Shown piece by piece: positions 9,018-16,904 of a DNA stretch of 64,000 nt. The notes under the pieces were generated by a model. It was not told the origin of the DNA, ran no database searches, and saw only the letters and a program-made list of their open reading frames with translations. Position numbers and translations under genes: made by a program. The number at the start of each line of letters is the position of its first letter. The stretch's first letter is position 1. Where the stretch lies: NCBI GenBank assembly GCA_963790065.1, contig CAWBNK010000010.1, forward strand, positions 1 through 64,000, in the 5' to 3' direction. This DNA comes from Palsa-504 sp963790065. Lineage in GTDB: Bacteria; Actinomycetota; Actinomycetes; Streptosporangiales; Streptosporangiaceae.

Positions 9018-9533
9018 ATGGAACTTGAACCGTATGTCGCAACGCTCCGCCAGGAGCTGGCCGCAGCCGCCGAGATGGCGGGACCCGAGGCTCGCGAGCT
9101 CGCCGAGCGCCTGGTCGCCCCGCTGGAGTCGGCGGCCAGGCTGGCGTTGCTGGAGGCCCTTTCCGCAGCGTCCGACGAGATCACGCGCGACCTCGCCCCC
9201 GGTTCGGTCTACGTTCGCCTGCGCGGGCGGGAGCCGAGTTTCGTCGTGACACCCGCGCTGCCCGACTCCTTCGCCGAGCCGGTCACCACGGCGCCAGCGG
9301 CTCTGCCGCCCGTGCCGACCGACACCGAAGAAGGAGCAACCGCCCGCATCAACTTCCGCCTGGGCGAGACCCTCAAGGGCCGGATCGAGCAGGCCGCTGA
9401 CCGGGCCGGACTGTCAGTCAACAGCTGGCTCACCCGCGCGGCCGCGGCCGCACTCGAATCTGACGGCCAAGCCCGCGGTGCTGAACACCGCGGCGCTCGC
9501 GGTGACGAGCGCTTCACCGGCTGGGTGCGCTGA
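9018..9533 (+). CDS. Ribbon-helix-helix (HicB-like) transcriptional regulator
   Basis: 171 residues. The N-terminal half (1-75) is an Ala/Glu/Leu-rich helical segment, then a Pro/Thr linker, then a C-terminal RHH domain at about 110-148 (ARINFRLGETLKGRIEQAAD and GLSVNSWLTRAAAAAL). RHH proteins bind short inverted or tandem repeats as dimers, and two such repeats overlap this gene's own promoter. Actinobacterial genes of this kind are often labelled HicB antitoxins, but no toxin gene lies nearby. The better reading is an autoregulator of the exporter operon that follows. It is likely translated from a leaderless message. Confidence 0.75.
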   Translation: MELEPYVATLRQELAAAAEMAGPEARELAERLVAPLESAARLALLEALSAASDEITRDLAPGSVYVRLRGREPSFVVTPALPDSFAEPVTTAPAALPPVPTDTEEGATARINFRLGETLKGRIEQAADRAGLSVNSWLTRAAAAALESDGQARGAEHRGARGDERFTGWVR

Positions 9534-9598
9534 GCGCCTCCGTACCACCTCGTCAGATCCCCACCAAGACCCGTACCAACACCAAGGGAGAAACCACC

Positions 9599-10441
9599 AT
9601 GCCTACGTTCAGCACCCCTGAGCCCATCCCGGCGACGATCGATCTAGTGGCAGGCGATGTCCGCGTGCTCGCGAGCGATCGCAGCGACACCGTCGTAGAA
9701 GTCCGCCCGAGCACCAGCTCACATGAGCCGGATGTCAAGGCCGCCGAGCAGACCAGGGTCGAGTACACCGCCGCCGGCCTGCTGATCAAGGGGCCCAGGC
9801 AGCGCAGCATCGGCCTGCGCAAGATCGGGTCTGTCGACGTGACCGTCGAGCTGCCGGCCGGCTCGCAGATGGAGGCCGAGGCCGGGGTTGGCGCGCTGCG
9901 TTTCTCGGGCCAGCTCGGCAAGTGCCGGGCCAAGATCGGTGCCGGCAGCATTGACCTCGAGGAGGCCGGGCCGGTCGACCTGCGAGCCGGCGCAGGCGCG
10001 ATCACCGTCGACCGCGTCACCGGTCACGCCGAGATCACCACCGGATCTGGCCGGCTGCGCGTCAGCCAGGTCGACGGGCCCGCGGTGATTAAGAACTCCA
10101 ACGGCGACACCTGGGTCGGCGCGGTCACGAGCGACCTGCGGGTGAGCGCCGCCAACGGCGCCGTCGAGATCGGCAGCGCCGGAGGCGACGTCACGGCCAG
10201 CAGCGCGAACGGCACGATCCGCGTCGATGACCTCACCCGCGGCTCGGCTTCGCTCAAGACGAGCATGGGCGAGATCCAGTTCGGTGTCCACGCGGGCACC
10301 GCCGCCAAGATCGACGCCTACACGCGCTTCGGCGCCGTCCGCAATTCCATGGATACGGCCGACAGCCCCGAGCCGACCGACGAAGTCCTCGAGGTCCATG
10401 CGCGGACCAGCTTCGGCGACATCGTGATCCGGCGGTCCTGA
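9599..10441 (+). CDS. DUF4097 family beta-strand repeat protein
   Basis: 280 residues made of short Gly/Ala/Asp-rich strands (GAGSIDLEEAGPVDLRAGAG, SSANGTIRVDDL), the beta-helix pattern of DUF4097 proteins. There is no signal peptide or membrane segment, so it is probably cytoplasmic. The family is often encoded next to an RHH regulator and an ABC exporter, as here, and may sense or gate the system, but no activity is established. GGGAG lies nine bases before the ATG. The ABC ATPase gene follows after 33 bp. Confidence 0.8.
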   Translation: MPTFSTPEPIPATIDLVAGDVRVLASDRSDTVVEVRPSTSSHEPDVKAAEQTRVEYTAAGLLIKGPRQRSIGLRKIGSVDVTVELPAGSQMEAEAGVGALRFSGQLGKCRAKIGAGSIDLEEAGPVDLRAGAGAITVDRVTGHAEITTGSGRLRVSQVDGPAVIKNSNGDTWVGAVTSDLRVSAANGAVEIGSAGGDVTASSANGTIRVDDLTRGSASLKTSMGEIQFGVHAGTAAKIDAYTRFGAVRNSMDTADSPEPTDEVLEVHARTSFGDIVIRRS

Positions 10442-10474
10442 ACACTCTTCACGCCCCCTGAAAAGGAAACCCCG

Positions 10475-11437
10475 ATGACAATGACATCCGTAGCCCGGCC
10501 GGCGATCTCGGTGACCGGGCTGCAGAAATCCTTCGGCGACAAGGTCGTGCTCGATGGCATCGATCTCGCTGTCCAGGAAGGGACGATCTTCGCCCTGCTC
10601 GGGCCGAACGGCGCGGGCAAGACCACGACGGTGCACATCCTGTCCACCCTTATCCCCGCAGACGGCGGCGAGGCACAGGTCGCCGGCCACGACGTCGCCG
10701 CCGAGGCGGACTCGGTCCGCGCCGCGATCGGCGTGACCGGCCAGTTCTCGGCCGTCGACAACCTGCTGACCGGCGAGGAGAACCTCCTGCTCATGGCCGA
10801 CCTGCATCACCTGGGCCGGACTGAGGGCCGGCGACGGGCCGCCGCACTGCTCGATCAGTTCGACCTGACCGACGCCGCCAAGAAGACGGCCGCGACCTAC
10901 TCGGGCGGCATGCAGCGCCGGCTCGACCTGGCCATGACACTGGTCGGCAACCCGCGGCTGATCTTCCTCGACGAGCCGACTGCCGGCCTGGACCCGCGCA
11001 GCCGCCGGAACATGTGGCAAACCATCCGCGACCTGGCCGCCCAGGGCGTGACGATCTTCCTCACCACCCAGTACCTGGAGGAAGCCGATCAGCTTTCCGA
11101 CCGGATCGCTGTCCTCGACCACGGCCGGATCGTCGCCCAGGGCACCGCTGACGAGCTCAAGCGCCAGATCCCCGGCGGGCATATCCAGCTCGAGTTCGAG
11201 AACATCGCTGAGCTGGAGGCGGCCGCACGTCTCCTCGGCGTGACCTCGCGCGGCGACGAGAGCCTGTGCCTGCAGGTGCCCAGCGACGGCAACATCCCGG
11301 CGCTGCGCAAGCTGCTCGACCGGCTCGACGACGCATCGGCCAAGGTCGAGCGGCTCTCGATCCACACCCCCGACCTCGACGACGTCTTCTTCGCCTTCAC
11401 CAGCCAACCCGACTCGCAGAAAGCCGGCCAGCGATGA
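10475..11437 (+). CDS. ABC exporter ATPase, DrrA-like
   Basis: 320 residues. Walker A GPNGAGKTT (near 44-52), Q-loop GVTGQFSAVDNLL, signature YSGGM, Walker B LIFLDEPTAGLD, and a switch region in which His is replaced by Gln (LTTQYLEEAD), a substitution typical of the DrrA group. The C-terminal 100 residues match the DrrA-specific extension. It should power export of a drug or lipid-like molecule by the membrane partner encoded next, whose start overlaps its stop (ATGA at 11434-11437). It belongs to the operon controlled by the RHH protein. Confidence 0.9.
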   Translation: MTMTSVARPAISVTGLQKSFGDKVVLDGIDLAVQEGTIFALLGPNGAGKTTTVHILSTLIPADGGEAQVAGHDVAAEADSVRAAIGVTGQFSAVDNLLTGEENLLLMADLHHLGRTEGRRRAAALLDQFDLTDAAKKTAATYSGGMQRRLDLAMTLVGNPRLIFLDEPTAGLDPRSRRNMWQTIRDLAAQGVTIFLTTQYLEEADQLSDRIAVLDHGRIVAQGTADELKRQIPGGHIQLEFENIAELEAAARLLGVTSRGDESLCLQVPSDGNIPALRKLLDRLDDASAKVERLSIHTPDLDDVFFAFTSQPDSQKAGQR

Positions 11438-12228
11438 CCACCTTGTCCTTCGCGGCCGCCGACTCCGCGACGATGCTCCGCCGGAACCTCAAGCGCATGC
11501 AGCGCTACCCGGCGATGACGCTGATGATCATCGCGGTCCCGGTGATCTTCCTGCTGCTGTTCGTGTACGTCTTCGGCGACACGCTCGGCGCCGGACTCGG
11601 CCACCTGGGCGGCGGCCGCGCCGTATACCTGCGCTACGTGACGCCGGGGATCATCCTGCTCACCCTGGGCACGCAGGCCACCTCGACCGCGGTCTCGGTA
11701 GCCATGGATATGAGCAGCGGGATCATCGCCCGGTTCCGCACCATGGCCATCGCCCGGGTCTCCGTGCTGACCGGCCACGTTCTCGGCAGCATGATCCAGG
11801 CCCTGATCGGCATCGCCCTCGTGATCGGCATCGCGGTGGCGATGGGTTTCCGGACCAGCACTGACCCGCTCTCCTGGCTCGCGGCGGCCGGCCTGCTGGT
11901 GCTGATCGCCTTCGCGGTCACCTGGCTCTCAGTGGCCCTGGGCCTGGTCAGCGGCAGCGTCGAGACCGCCAGCAACCTGCCGATGTTCCTGATGATCCTG
12001 CCCTTCCTGGGCAGTGGCTTCGTCCCGACCCAGACGATGCCCGTCGGGCTGCGGTGGTTCGCCGAGTACCAGCCGTTCACCCCGGTGATTCAGACTGTCC
12101 GCGGGCTGCTGGTCGGCGGCCCGATCGGGGACAACGCGATCATGGCGATCGCCTGGGGCGTCGGCATCGCTGCGCTGTCCTACCTGTGGGCCAGGAGGCT
12201 GTACCGGCGTCCGATGCAGGTCAAGTGA
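11434..12228 (+). CDS. ABC-2 type exporter permease, DrrB-like
   Basis: 264 residues with six hydrophobic segments: near 30-50 (MTLMIIAVPVIFLLLFVYVF), 65-85, 110-135, 145-165, 175-195 and 230-250. The N-terminal cytosolic region is short and the motif FVPTQTMPVGLRWFAEYQPF precedes the last helix, as in DrrB/ABC-2 permeases. Its start is coupled to the ATPase gene by ATGA. It forms the membrane half of the exporter in a 9018-12228 operon. The substrate is unknown; resistance to a small hydrophobic compound is the usual role. Confidence 0.88.
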   Translation: MTTLSFAAADSATMLRRNLKRMQRYPAMTLMIIAVPVIFLLLFVYVFGDTLGAGLGHLGGGRAVYLRYVTPGIILLTLGTQATSTAVSVAMDMSSGIIARFRTMAIARVSVLTGHVLGSMIQALIGIALVIGIAVAMGFRTSTDPLSWLAAAGLLVLIAFAVTWLSVALGLVSGSVETASNLPMFLMILPFLGSGFVPTQTMPVGLRWFAEYQPFTPVIQTVRGLLVGGPIGDNAIMAIAWGVGIAALSYLWARRLYRRPMQVK

Positions 12229-12270
12229 CTTGCGCGGCCGCGGCAACCGCGGCGCCGCGGCCAGGTTCCC
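12229..12270 (+). terminator. GC-rich hairpin after the exporter operon
   Basis: GCCGCGG-CAA-CCGCGGC just after the permease stop forms a short, very stable stem without a U-tract. Actinobacterial terminators often look like this. More GC-rich inverted sequence follows to about 12290. Confidence 0.35.
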
Positions 12271-12462
12271 CGGATCCGGCCGCGGCGCCTCGTCATTTCT
12301 TCCTGCGTCGGATCCACCCGTGGCGCACCCGCCGTTGACCATCCGGTGATCCCGGGAAGACGGTAACCTCTTCAAATCAAAGCGCTCTCGTAACGATCCC
12401 GTAGCGCTGGCTTTCTAGCCTGGAATTGTACAGAATCAGCACGGCGCACAAAGGGGTGCGAA

Positions 12463-12684
12463 ATGCTTCAACGGGGATTGGCCTACGCGGCCGCAGCGGT
12501 AATGATCGTCGCCGTCGGCATGGCGCTGTTCCAGCTGACGACCCAGATTCTCAGTTTCTCCTCGCCTGTCGTCATCGTCGTGGCCACGCTGGTCGCCGCG
12601 GCCCTGCTCCATGCGCTGCGAAGGCGTCTGCGCAGCATGGCCAGGCACCGGTCCGGTCCGAGGCGCCCGCATGGCGTCCACTGA
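12463..12684 (+). CDS. Small membrane protein, 73 aa
   Basis: AAAGGGG lies six bases before the ATG. The protein has two hydrophobic segments, about 5-29 and 34-52, then a basic tail (LRRRLRSMARHRSGPRRP). The end of the second helix followed by a row of Arg resembles the membrane-to-cytosol junction of multi-helix actinobacterial sensor kinases, so it may be a remnant of one; it may equally be a genuine small membrane protein. It lies between the exporter operon and a truncated gene. Confidence 0.45.
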   Translation: MLQRGLAYAAAAVMIVAVGMALFQLTTQILSFSSPVVIVVATLVAAALLHALRRRLRSMARHRSGPRRPHGVH

Positions 12685-12783
12685 GAGTCTCGCCGGAACG
12701 GCGCGCCGCAGTAAATGCATTTAAATGTCCCAAAGCGAGCCTTCGCTGACATCAGATGTCAGCGAACGTTATCTAGCCTGCCT

Positions 12784-13040
12784 CAATTGACGACTTCGAC
12801 TTCCTGGCCGGTACCTGGGACGTAGCCAACCGCTGGCGCACGGATTTGCTGGACGATTCAAGCGAATGGGAGGAATTCCGCGGAGTTTCCGAGGCCGCAC
12901 GGCGTTTCGGCGGCGCGGCCAGCGTAGACGAGATCACGTTCCCTACCAAGGGATTCGCGGGGCTGACGCTGCGCCTGTACCACCCGGCCGCCCGGCAGTG
13001 GTCCCTGTACTGGCTGATGGACCCGACCCGGCGCACTTGA
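12784..13040 (+). pseudogene. Fragment of a DUF1579-like (lipocalin-type) protein
   Basis: Read in the frame IDDFDFLAGTWDVANRWRT through EITFPTKGFAGLTLRLYHPA to WSLYWLMDPTRRT and a stop at 13040, this matches the N-terminal half of a small actinobacterial protein family that starts with D-F-D-F-L-x-G-T-W. There is no start codon: the frame is closed by TAG a few codons upstream, and only an ATT precedes the first Asp. The second half of the family domain, normally after W-S-I-Y-W, is absent. So it is truncated at both ends. Family recognition is from memory. Confidence 0.6.
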
Positions 13041-13048
13041 CAGGCCCG

Positions 13049-13093
13049 ATAGCTAACCGCTATCTATTGAACGAAGTGATGGATAGCGGTTAG
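13049..13093. promoter_or_regulatory. 12-bp inverted repeat, candidate operator
   Basis: CTAACCGCTATC (13054-13065) is repeated exactly as its inverse, GATAGCGGTTAG (13082-13093), with a 16-bp spacer. The left part also contains GATAGC-TAACC-GCTATC (13049-13065). It lies 85 bp upstream of the FtsX-type permease start in otherwise GC-rich DNA. A TetR/PadR-type operator or a promoter element is likely. A terminator is less likely given the long loop. Confidence 0.55.
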
Positions 13094-13177
13094 ACGAAGC
13101 GGCCCCGCGACCGGATGGGCCCGGCAGAACCGCGGCCGGGCCCCCGCGACGCCAGGCCGGGCGGGAGGACGGCTCCG

Positions 13178-14974
13178 ATGGGACGGATCGCACTGGTCAG
13201 CCGGCTGGCCGCGCGCGACCTGAGGCACCGCCCGGCCCAGGCGGCGCTGCTGCTGGTGGTGATCACGGCGGCCATGGCCACCCTGACGCTCGGCCTCATC
13301 CTGCACGGCGTGACCAGCCAGCCCTACCAGCAGACCAGGGCGGCTACCGCCGGGCCGGACGTGGTGGCCAGCAGCGTTGGCTACCCAGCGGGAGACCAGA
13401 GCAGCTTCACGGCCCTGGCCCGCGCGCCTGGCGTCACCGCCGCCAGCGGCCCGTACCCGGTCGCCTGGCCGGTACTGCGGGTCAACGGGATCACCGCGGA
13501 CGTCATGGCCGAAGGACGCGACAGCGCGCCCGCCCCGGTCGACCAGCCGCAGGTCCTGGAGGGCACCTGGGTACGAGCCGGGGGAGTGGTCGTGGAGCGC
13601 GCCTTCGCCGAGGCGCTCGGTGTCCGGGTCGGCGATCAGGTCACTATGGACGGCCACCCCTTCCGGGTCACGGGCATCGCCGTCACGGCCGCGGTCCCGG
13701 TGTTCTCGCAGGTCTGCTACTACGGCGGCTGCAGCCGCCCGGACGGCCGCCGTCCCGCCTTCGACACCGGGCTGGTCTGGCTCACCCAGGCCGCGGCCCG
13801 CGCCCTGGCCACGCCAGGCAACCCCGTCACCTACTACCTCAACCTCCGGCTGGCTGATCCCGCGGCAGCCCCGGCCTTCGTCAACCAGCACCAGCCGCCT
13901 CAGGGATCGGGTCCGCTCGCGCTGACCGCCTGGCCAGGCCTCGACCAGGCCGCGGCCACCCTGGTGGTCCAGGAGCAGCAAGTCCTGATGCCGGCCAGCT
14001 GGCTGCTCGGGCTGCTCGCAGTGGCGAGCGTCGCCGTGGTGGCCGGCGGCCGCATGGCCGACCAGGAGAAACGGGTCGGCCTGCTGAAGGCGGTGGGCGG
14101 CACCCCGTCGCTGGCGGCCGCCGTGCTGCTGGCCGAGCACGTCGTCGTCGCGCTGGCCGCAGCCGCCGCCGGGCTCGCCGTCGGCTGGCTGGCCGCCCCG
14201 CTGCTGTCCAACCCGGGCGCATCCCTGGTGGGCAGCCCCGGCGCACCCCCGCTCACCTGGGGCACCGCCGCCCTGGTGGTGGCGGCCGCGGTCGCGGTGG
14301 CGGCCGCCGCGACCCTGGTGCCCGCCGTCCGGGCCGCGCGCATCAGTACGGTGGCCGCGCTGGCCGAGGCAACCCGGTCCCCGCGGCGCCTAGCGCGGCT
14401 GATCGCCCTGTCGGCCTGGCTCCCGGTGCCGCTGCTGCTGGCCCTGCGCCTGGTCGCCCGCCGCCCGCGGCGCGCCCTGCTCAGCGTGGCCAGCCTGGCC
14501 ATCACGGCCACCGCCATCGTGGCCGTACTGACCTTCCACGCCACCGTAGGCCCGCACGCCGGGCCGGCCGATCCAGGAGACAACCGGGTCAGCCAGGTCC
14601 TGCTGGTCATCACCATCGCCATGATCGTCCTGGCCGCCGCCAACACGATCGTCACCACCTGGGCCAGCGTGCTGGACGCGCGGCGCTTCGCGGGCGTGGT
14701 CCGCTCGCTGGGCGCCACGCCGCAGCAGACCGTGGCCGGGCTGTCGGCCGCTCAGCTGATGCCCGCGCTGTTCGGCGCCGTCATCGGTATTCCGGCCGGG
14801 ACCGCTCTCTACGGCCTGGTCCAGAACGGCGGGCCGCAGAGCAACCCGTCAGCCTGGTGGCTCCTCGCCGTGGTGCTGGGCATCCTGATCGCCGTCGCCG
14901 TCCTTACCGCCGTCCCCGCCCGCCTGGCCGCCCGCCGCCCCGCGGCCGAGATCCTGCAAGCCGAGACGTCCTGA
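13178..14974 (+). CDS. FtsX-like ABC transporter permease (orphan)
   Basis: 598 residues with two FtsX-type membrane blocks: helix near 20-40 (AALLLVVITAAMATLTLGLI), a large extracytoplasmic domain of about 40-280 with two Cys (QVCYYGGCS), then three helices near 290-400, a basic loop, a central helix near 430-460, and a last set near 490-590. The ATG at 13178 follows GGGAGG at good spacing; the frame is open further upstream but that lies in the regulatory region. Such permeases need a LolD/MacB-type ATPase, usually encoded next door. None is adjacent here; a truncated gene stands in its place. Confidence 0.82.
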   Translation: MGRIALVSRLAARDLRHRPAQAALLLVVITAAMATLTLGLILHGVTSQPYQQTRAATAGPDVVASSVGYPAGDQSSFTALARAPGVTAASGPYPVAWPVLRVNGITADVMAEGRDSAPAPVDQPQVLEGTWVRAGGVVVERAFAEALGVRVGDQVTMDGHPFRVTGIAVTAAVPVFSQVCYYGGCSRPDGRRPAFDTGLVWLTQAAARALATPGNPVTYYLNLRLADPAAAPAFVNQHQPPQGSGPLALTAWPGLDQAAATLVVQEQQVLMPASWLLGLLAVASVAVVAGGRMADQEKRVGLLKAVGGTPSLAAAVLLAEHVVVALAAAAAGLAVGWLAAPLLSNPGASLVGSPGAPPLTWGTAALVVAAAVAVAAAATLVPAVRAARISTVAALAEATRSPRRLARLIALSAWLPVPLLLALRLVARRPRRALLSVASLAITATAIVAVLTFHATVGPHAGPADPGDNRVSQVLLVITIAMIVLAAANTIVTTWASVLDARRFAGVVRSLGATPQQTVAGLSAAQLMPALFGAVIGIPAGTALYGLVQNGGPQSNPSAWWLLAVVLGILIAVAVLTAVPARLAARRPAAEILQAETS

Positions 14975-15008
14975 CCCGACGCCGCGCCCGCCCGGCCCCG
15001 CTGCCAGA

Positions 15009-15302
15009 ATGAAGCCCATGCACACCAGCCGCGGTTCGTCCCGGACTACAGGCTCGTCGGGATCGATCCTGAGCATCGGCTCGAGCGGGTCGATCCTGTC
15101 GATCGGCTCCACGGGCTCCATCTTGTCGATCGGCTCCGCGGGCTCGCTCCTGTCGATCGGCTCGGTCGGCTCGCTGGGCTGCCTGCTCTCGGTCGGCTCG
15201 GTCGCGAGCATCGGCTCGATCTTCTCCGGACTCTCCCAGTGGTCAATCCGGGCCTGGCGCGGCGCGCACCCGGTCCCCGGCCGACCCGGCGACTCGCCCT
15301 AA
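15009..15302 (+). CDS. Small GSILSIGS tandem-repeat protein
   Basis: 97 residues (or 94 from a second ATG at 15018). After a short basic N-terminus come four near-perfect 9-residue units, SGSILSIGS, SGSILSIGS, TGSILSIGS, AGSLLSIGS, then degenerate units to about residue 75. The DNA repeat unit is 27 bp. Such peptides recur in actinobacterial genomes and have no known function. The alternating small and aliphatic residues suggest a beta-roll or an amyloid-like strand stack. The neighbouring convergent gene encodes a small membrane protein, which may be a functional partner. Confidence 0.7.
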   Translation: MKPMHTSRGSSRTTGSSGSILSIGSSGSILSIGSTGSILSIGSAGSLLSIGSVGSLGCLLSVGSVASIGSIFSGLSQWSIRAWRGAHPVPGRPGDSP

Positions 15303-15311
15303 GCCGCCAGC

Positions 15312-15671
15312 TCAACCGCTCCAGCGCGCTCCTGCCATCTGGTTCGCGGACTGGCAATGGGGCCGTCCCGTCCCCTTGAGCAGGCCCACCAGGAAGATCA
15401 GCAAGCCCAGGTAGAACATCGCGGCGTTCGACAGCACGCACGGCCCCCCCGCCAGCGCGACCAGCCCGCCGGACACCACGAACACCGGCCGCCAGCGCGC
15501 CCGCGCAACGTGCGCCAGCCGCGTGATGCCCAGGACCGCCAGCCAGGCGCCGATACGGAACCAGCGCCGGATGCTCCGCGCGTGCGCCGGCCTCGCCGGG
15601 CCATATCGGCCGGCCTGCCTGGCCGACGCGCTCCACACCACGATGTCCCCGCGCCGTGCCCGCTGCCTCAT
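15312..15671 (-). CDS. Small integral membrane protein, 119 aa
   Basis: 119 residues with a basic N-terminus and two to three membrane segments, about 37-52 (RIGAWLAVLGITRL), 63-80 (VFVVSGGLVALAGG) and 84-103 (AMFYLGLLIFLVGLLKG). No domain is recognised. Upstream, TAGCAT lies seven bases before the ATG and no ribosome site is visible, so a leaderless message is possible. It converges on the GSILSIGS gene with a 9-bp gap. Confidence 0.6.
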   Translation of the reverse strand: MRQRARRGDIVVWSASARQAGRYGPARPAHARSIRRWFRIGAWLAVLGITRLAHVARARWRPVFVVSGGLVALAGGPCVLSNAAMFYLGLLIFLVGLLKGTGRPHCQSANQMAGARWSG

Positions 15672-15753
15672 GACGACAATGCTACGCCCTGTCCCTTTCG
15701 GGCGATCCCGCGAGCCCAGGCCCTGGCACTCCTCTTCCTTCCTCTCCGCTGCC

Positions 15754-16611
15754 TCAGCGGGTGGGAATGGTCACGACGGGGCCATGCGCGTGGTTCAGCA
15801 CGGCGTGCGTGACGGTGCCGGGGCCGTGGTGCTCCGCCCGCCGCCCCACGACCACCAGGTCGGTGCGCGCGGACAGGCCAGCCAGGGCGCGCCCTGGGTG
15901 GCCGCGCACGACGTCCTGGCTGACCGGGACGTCGGGGTACTTGGCCTGCCACTCGCTGACCAGCGCGTCCAGCGCCCGGGCCGCGGATTCTCCGATGCCC
16001 TTCAGGCCCAGCATGGGCCCGGCCCGCGAGATGTCGCCCTCCGGCATGCTCCAGGCGTGCACGACGACCAGGCTGGCCTTGCGGAGCGCAGCCTCCTCGA
16101 AGGCGAAGGTGAGCGCGGCCGCGCTGCCCTCAGCCCGGGCAATGCCGATGCCGACCTGCCGCTGCGCGGCCGTGGTCTCCTCCCGGACCACCACCACCGG
16201 GCAGGACGCGTGCGTGGCCGCGTACCTGCTGACCGACCCCAGGATCAGCGCCGCGAACGCCCCCGAGCCGCGGGAACCGACCACCAGCATCAGCGCCCCC
16301 GCCCCGGCGTCGGTGACCGCCTGCGCGGGCGCCCCCTCCAGGTGATCGGTGTCGATCAGGAGCCCCGGGCCCGCCTTGGCCGCACGCTCGGCGGCCGCGG
16401 CTAGGCCCGCGTCGCGATGCTCGGTGATGGCGTCGGTCACCGTTTCGTAGCCCGAGACGTCGTGGTCCTCGGTCATGTGGGGCAGCAGCGCCGCCGCGGA
16501 GACGATCCGCAGCGGGGCGCCGCGCAGCACCGCCTCCCGAGCAGCCCAGTCGACCGCGCGCAGTGATTCCTCAGAGCCGTCCGTAGCCGCCACGATGGGC
16601 TTTTCCGCCAT
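15754..16611 (-). CDS. Universal stress protein, two tandem Usp domains
   Basis: 285 residues. Domain 1 runs about 1-145, opening PIVAATDGSEESLRAVDWAA and ending GSRGSGAFAALILGSVS, the ATP-binding G-x2-G-x9-G-S/T motif. Domain 2 (about 150-285) keeps the fold but its loop, GRRAEHHGPGTVTHAVL, lacks the ATP motif, so only the first half should bind nucleotide. AAGGAGG lies eight bases before the ATG at 16611; a TTG six bases further out is too close to it. The second Usp gene is divergent. Two-domain Usps of this kind are dormancy or hypoxia proteins in mycobacteria. Confidence 0.9.
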   Translation of the reverse strand: MAEKPIVAATDGSEESLRAVDWAAREAVLRGAPLRIVSAAALLPHMTEDHDVSGYETVTDAITEHRDAGLAAAAERAAKAGPGLLIDTDHLEGAPAQAVTDAGAGALMLVVGSRGSGAFAALILGSVSRYAATHASCPVVVVREETTAAQRQVGIGIARAEGSAAALTFAFEEAALRKASLVVVHAWSMPEGDISRAGPMLGLKGIGESAARALDALVSEWQAKYPDVPVSQDVVRGHPGRALAGLSARTDLVVVGRRAEHHGPGTVTHAVLNHAHGPVVTIPTR

Positions 16612-16815
16612 GTCCAAGTCCTCCTTGACCGACCCCTAAACGCCGGGTGCTTTAGGCATATCATTCCCCACCGGCATCATGATCTTGCTGCCGCCAGGTC
16701 GATAGGGGCCAGGTTGTGCGAATCGTTAGCTAGCCAACCACGTTTACGGCAGCGAGTCCGCCACCTCAGGTGTAATGATCTAGATCCTGCGGAGCAGGCC
16801 CAATGACCCTGTTGC

Positions 16816-16835
16816 GCCGGGCCTGGAGTCCCTAG
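16816..16835 (+). promoter_or_regulatory. DosR-box-like palindrome
   Basis: GCCGGGCCTGGAGTCCCTAG has the GGG-x-CT ... AGTCCC core and spacing of the DosR/DevR binding site. It lies about 70 bp before the start of the Usp gene at 16905, a gene class that DosR controls in mycobacteria. No DosR gene is in the window. The match is imperfect in the central WW and outer positions. Confidence 0.45.
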
Positions 16836-16904
16836 CATCGGTGTGGAAGGTACCGAAGAGCTTTGTGTGGTACCCGCGGCAGCTAAAACAGAAGGAGAAG
16901 TGAG

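Noticed and set aside
9018..9533. HicA/HicB toxin-antitoxin module
   Set aside because: No HicA-like toxin gene on either side; the RHH protein is better seen as an operon regulator.
9719..11407. A 562-codon minus-strand frame
   Set aside because: Antisense to DUF4097 and DrrA-like genes, which are clear families.
15040..15200. Regular 27-bp repeats that look like a CRISPR or satellite array
   Set aside because: They encode the SGSILSIGS protein repeat in one continuous frame with no spacers.
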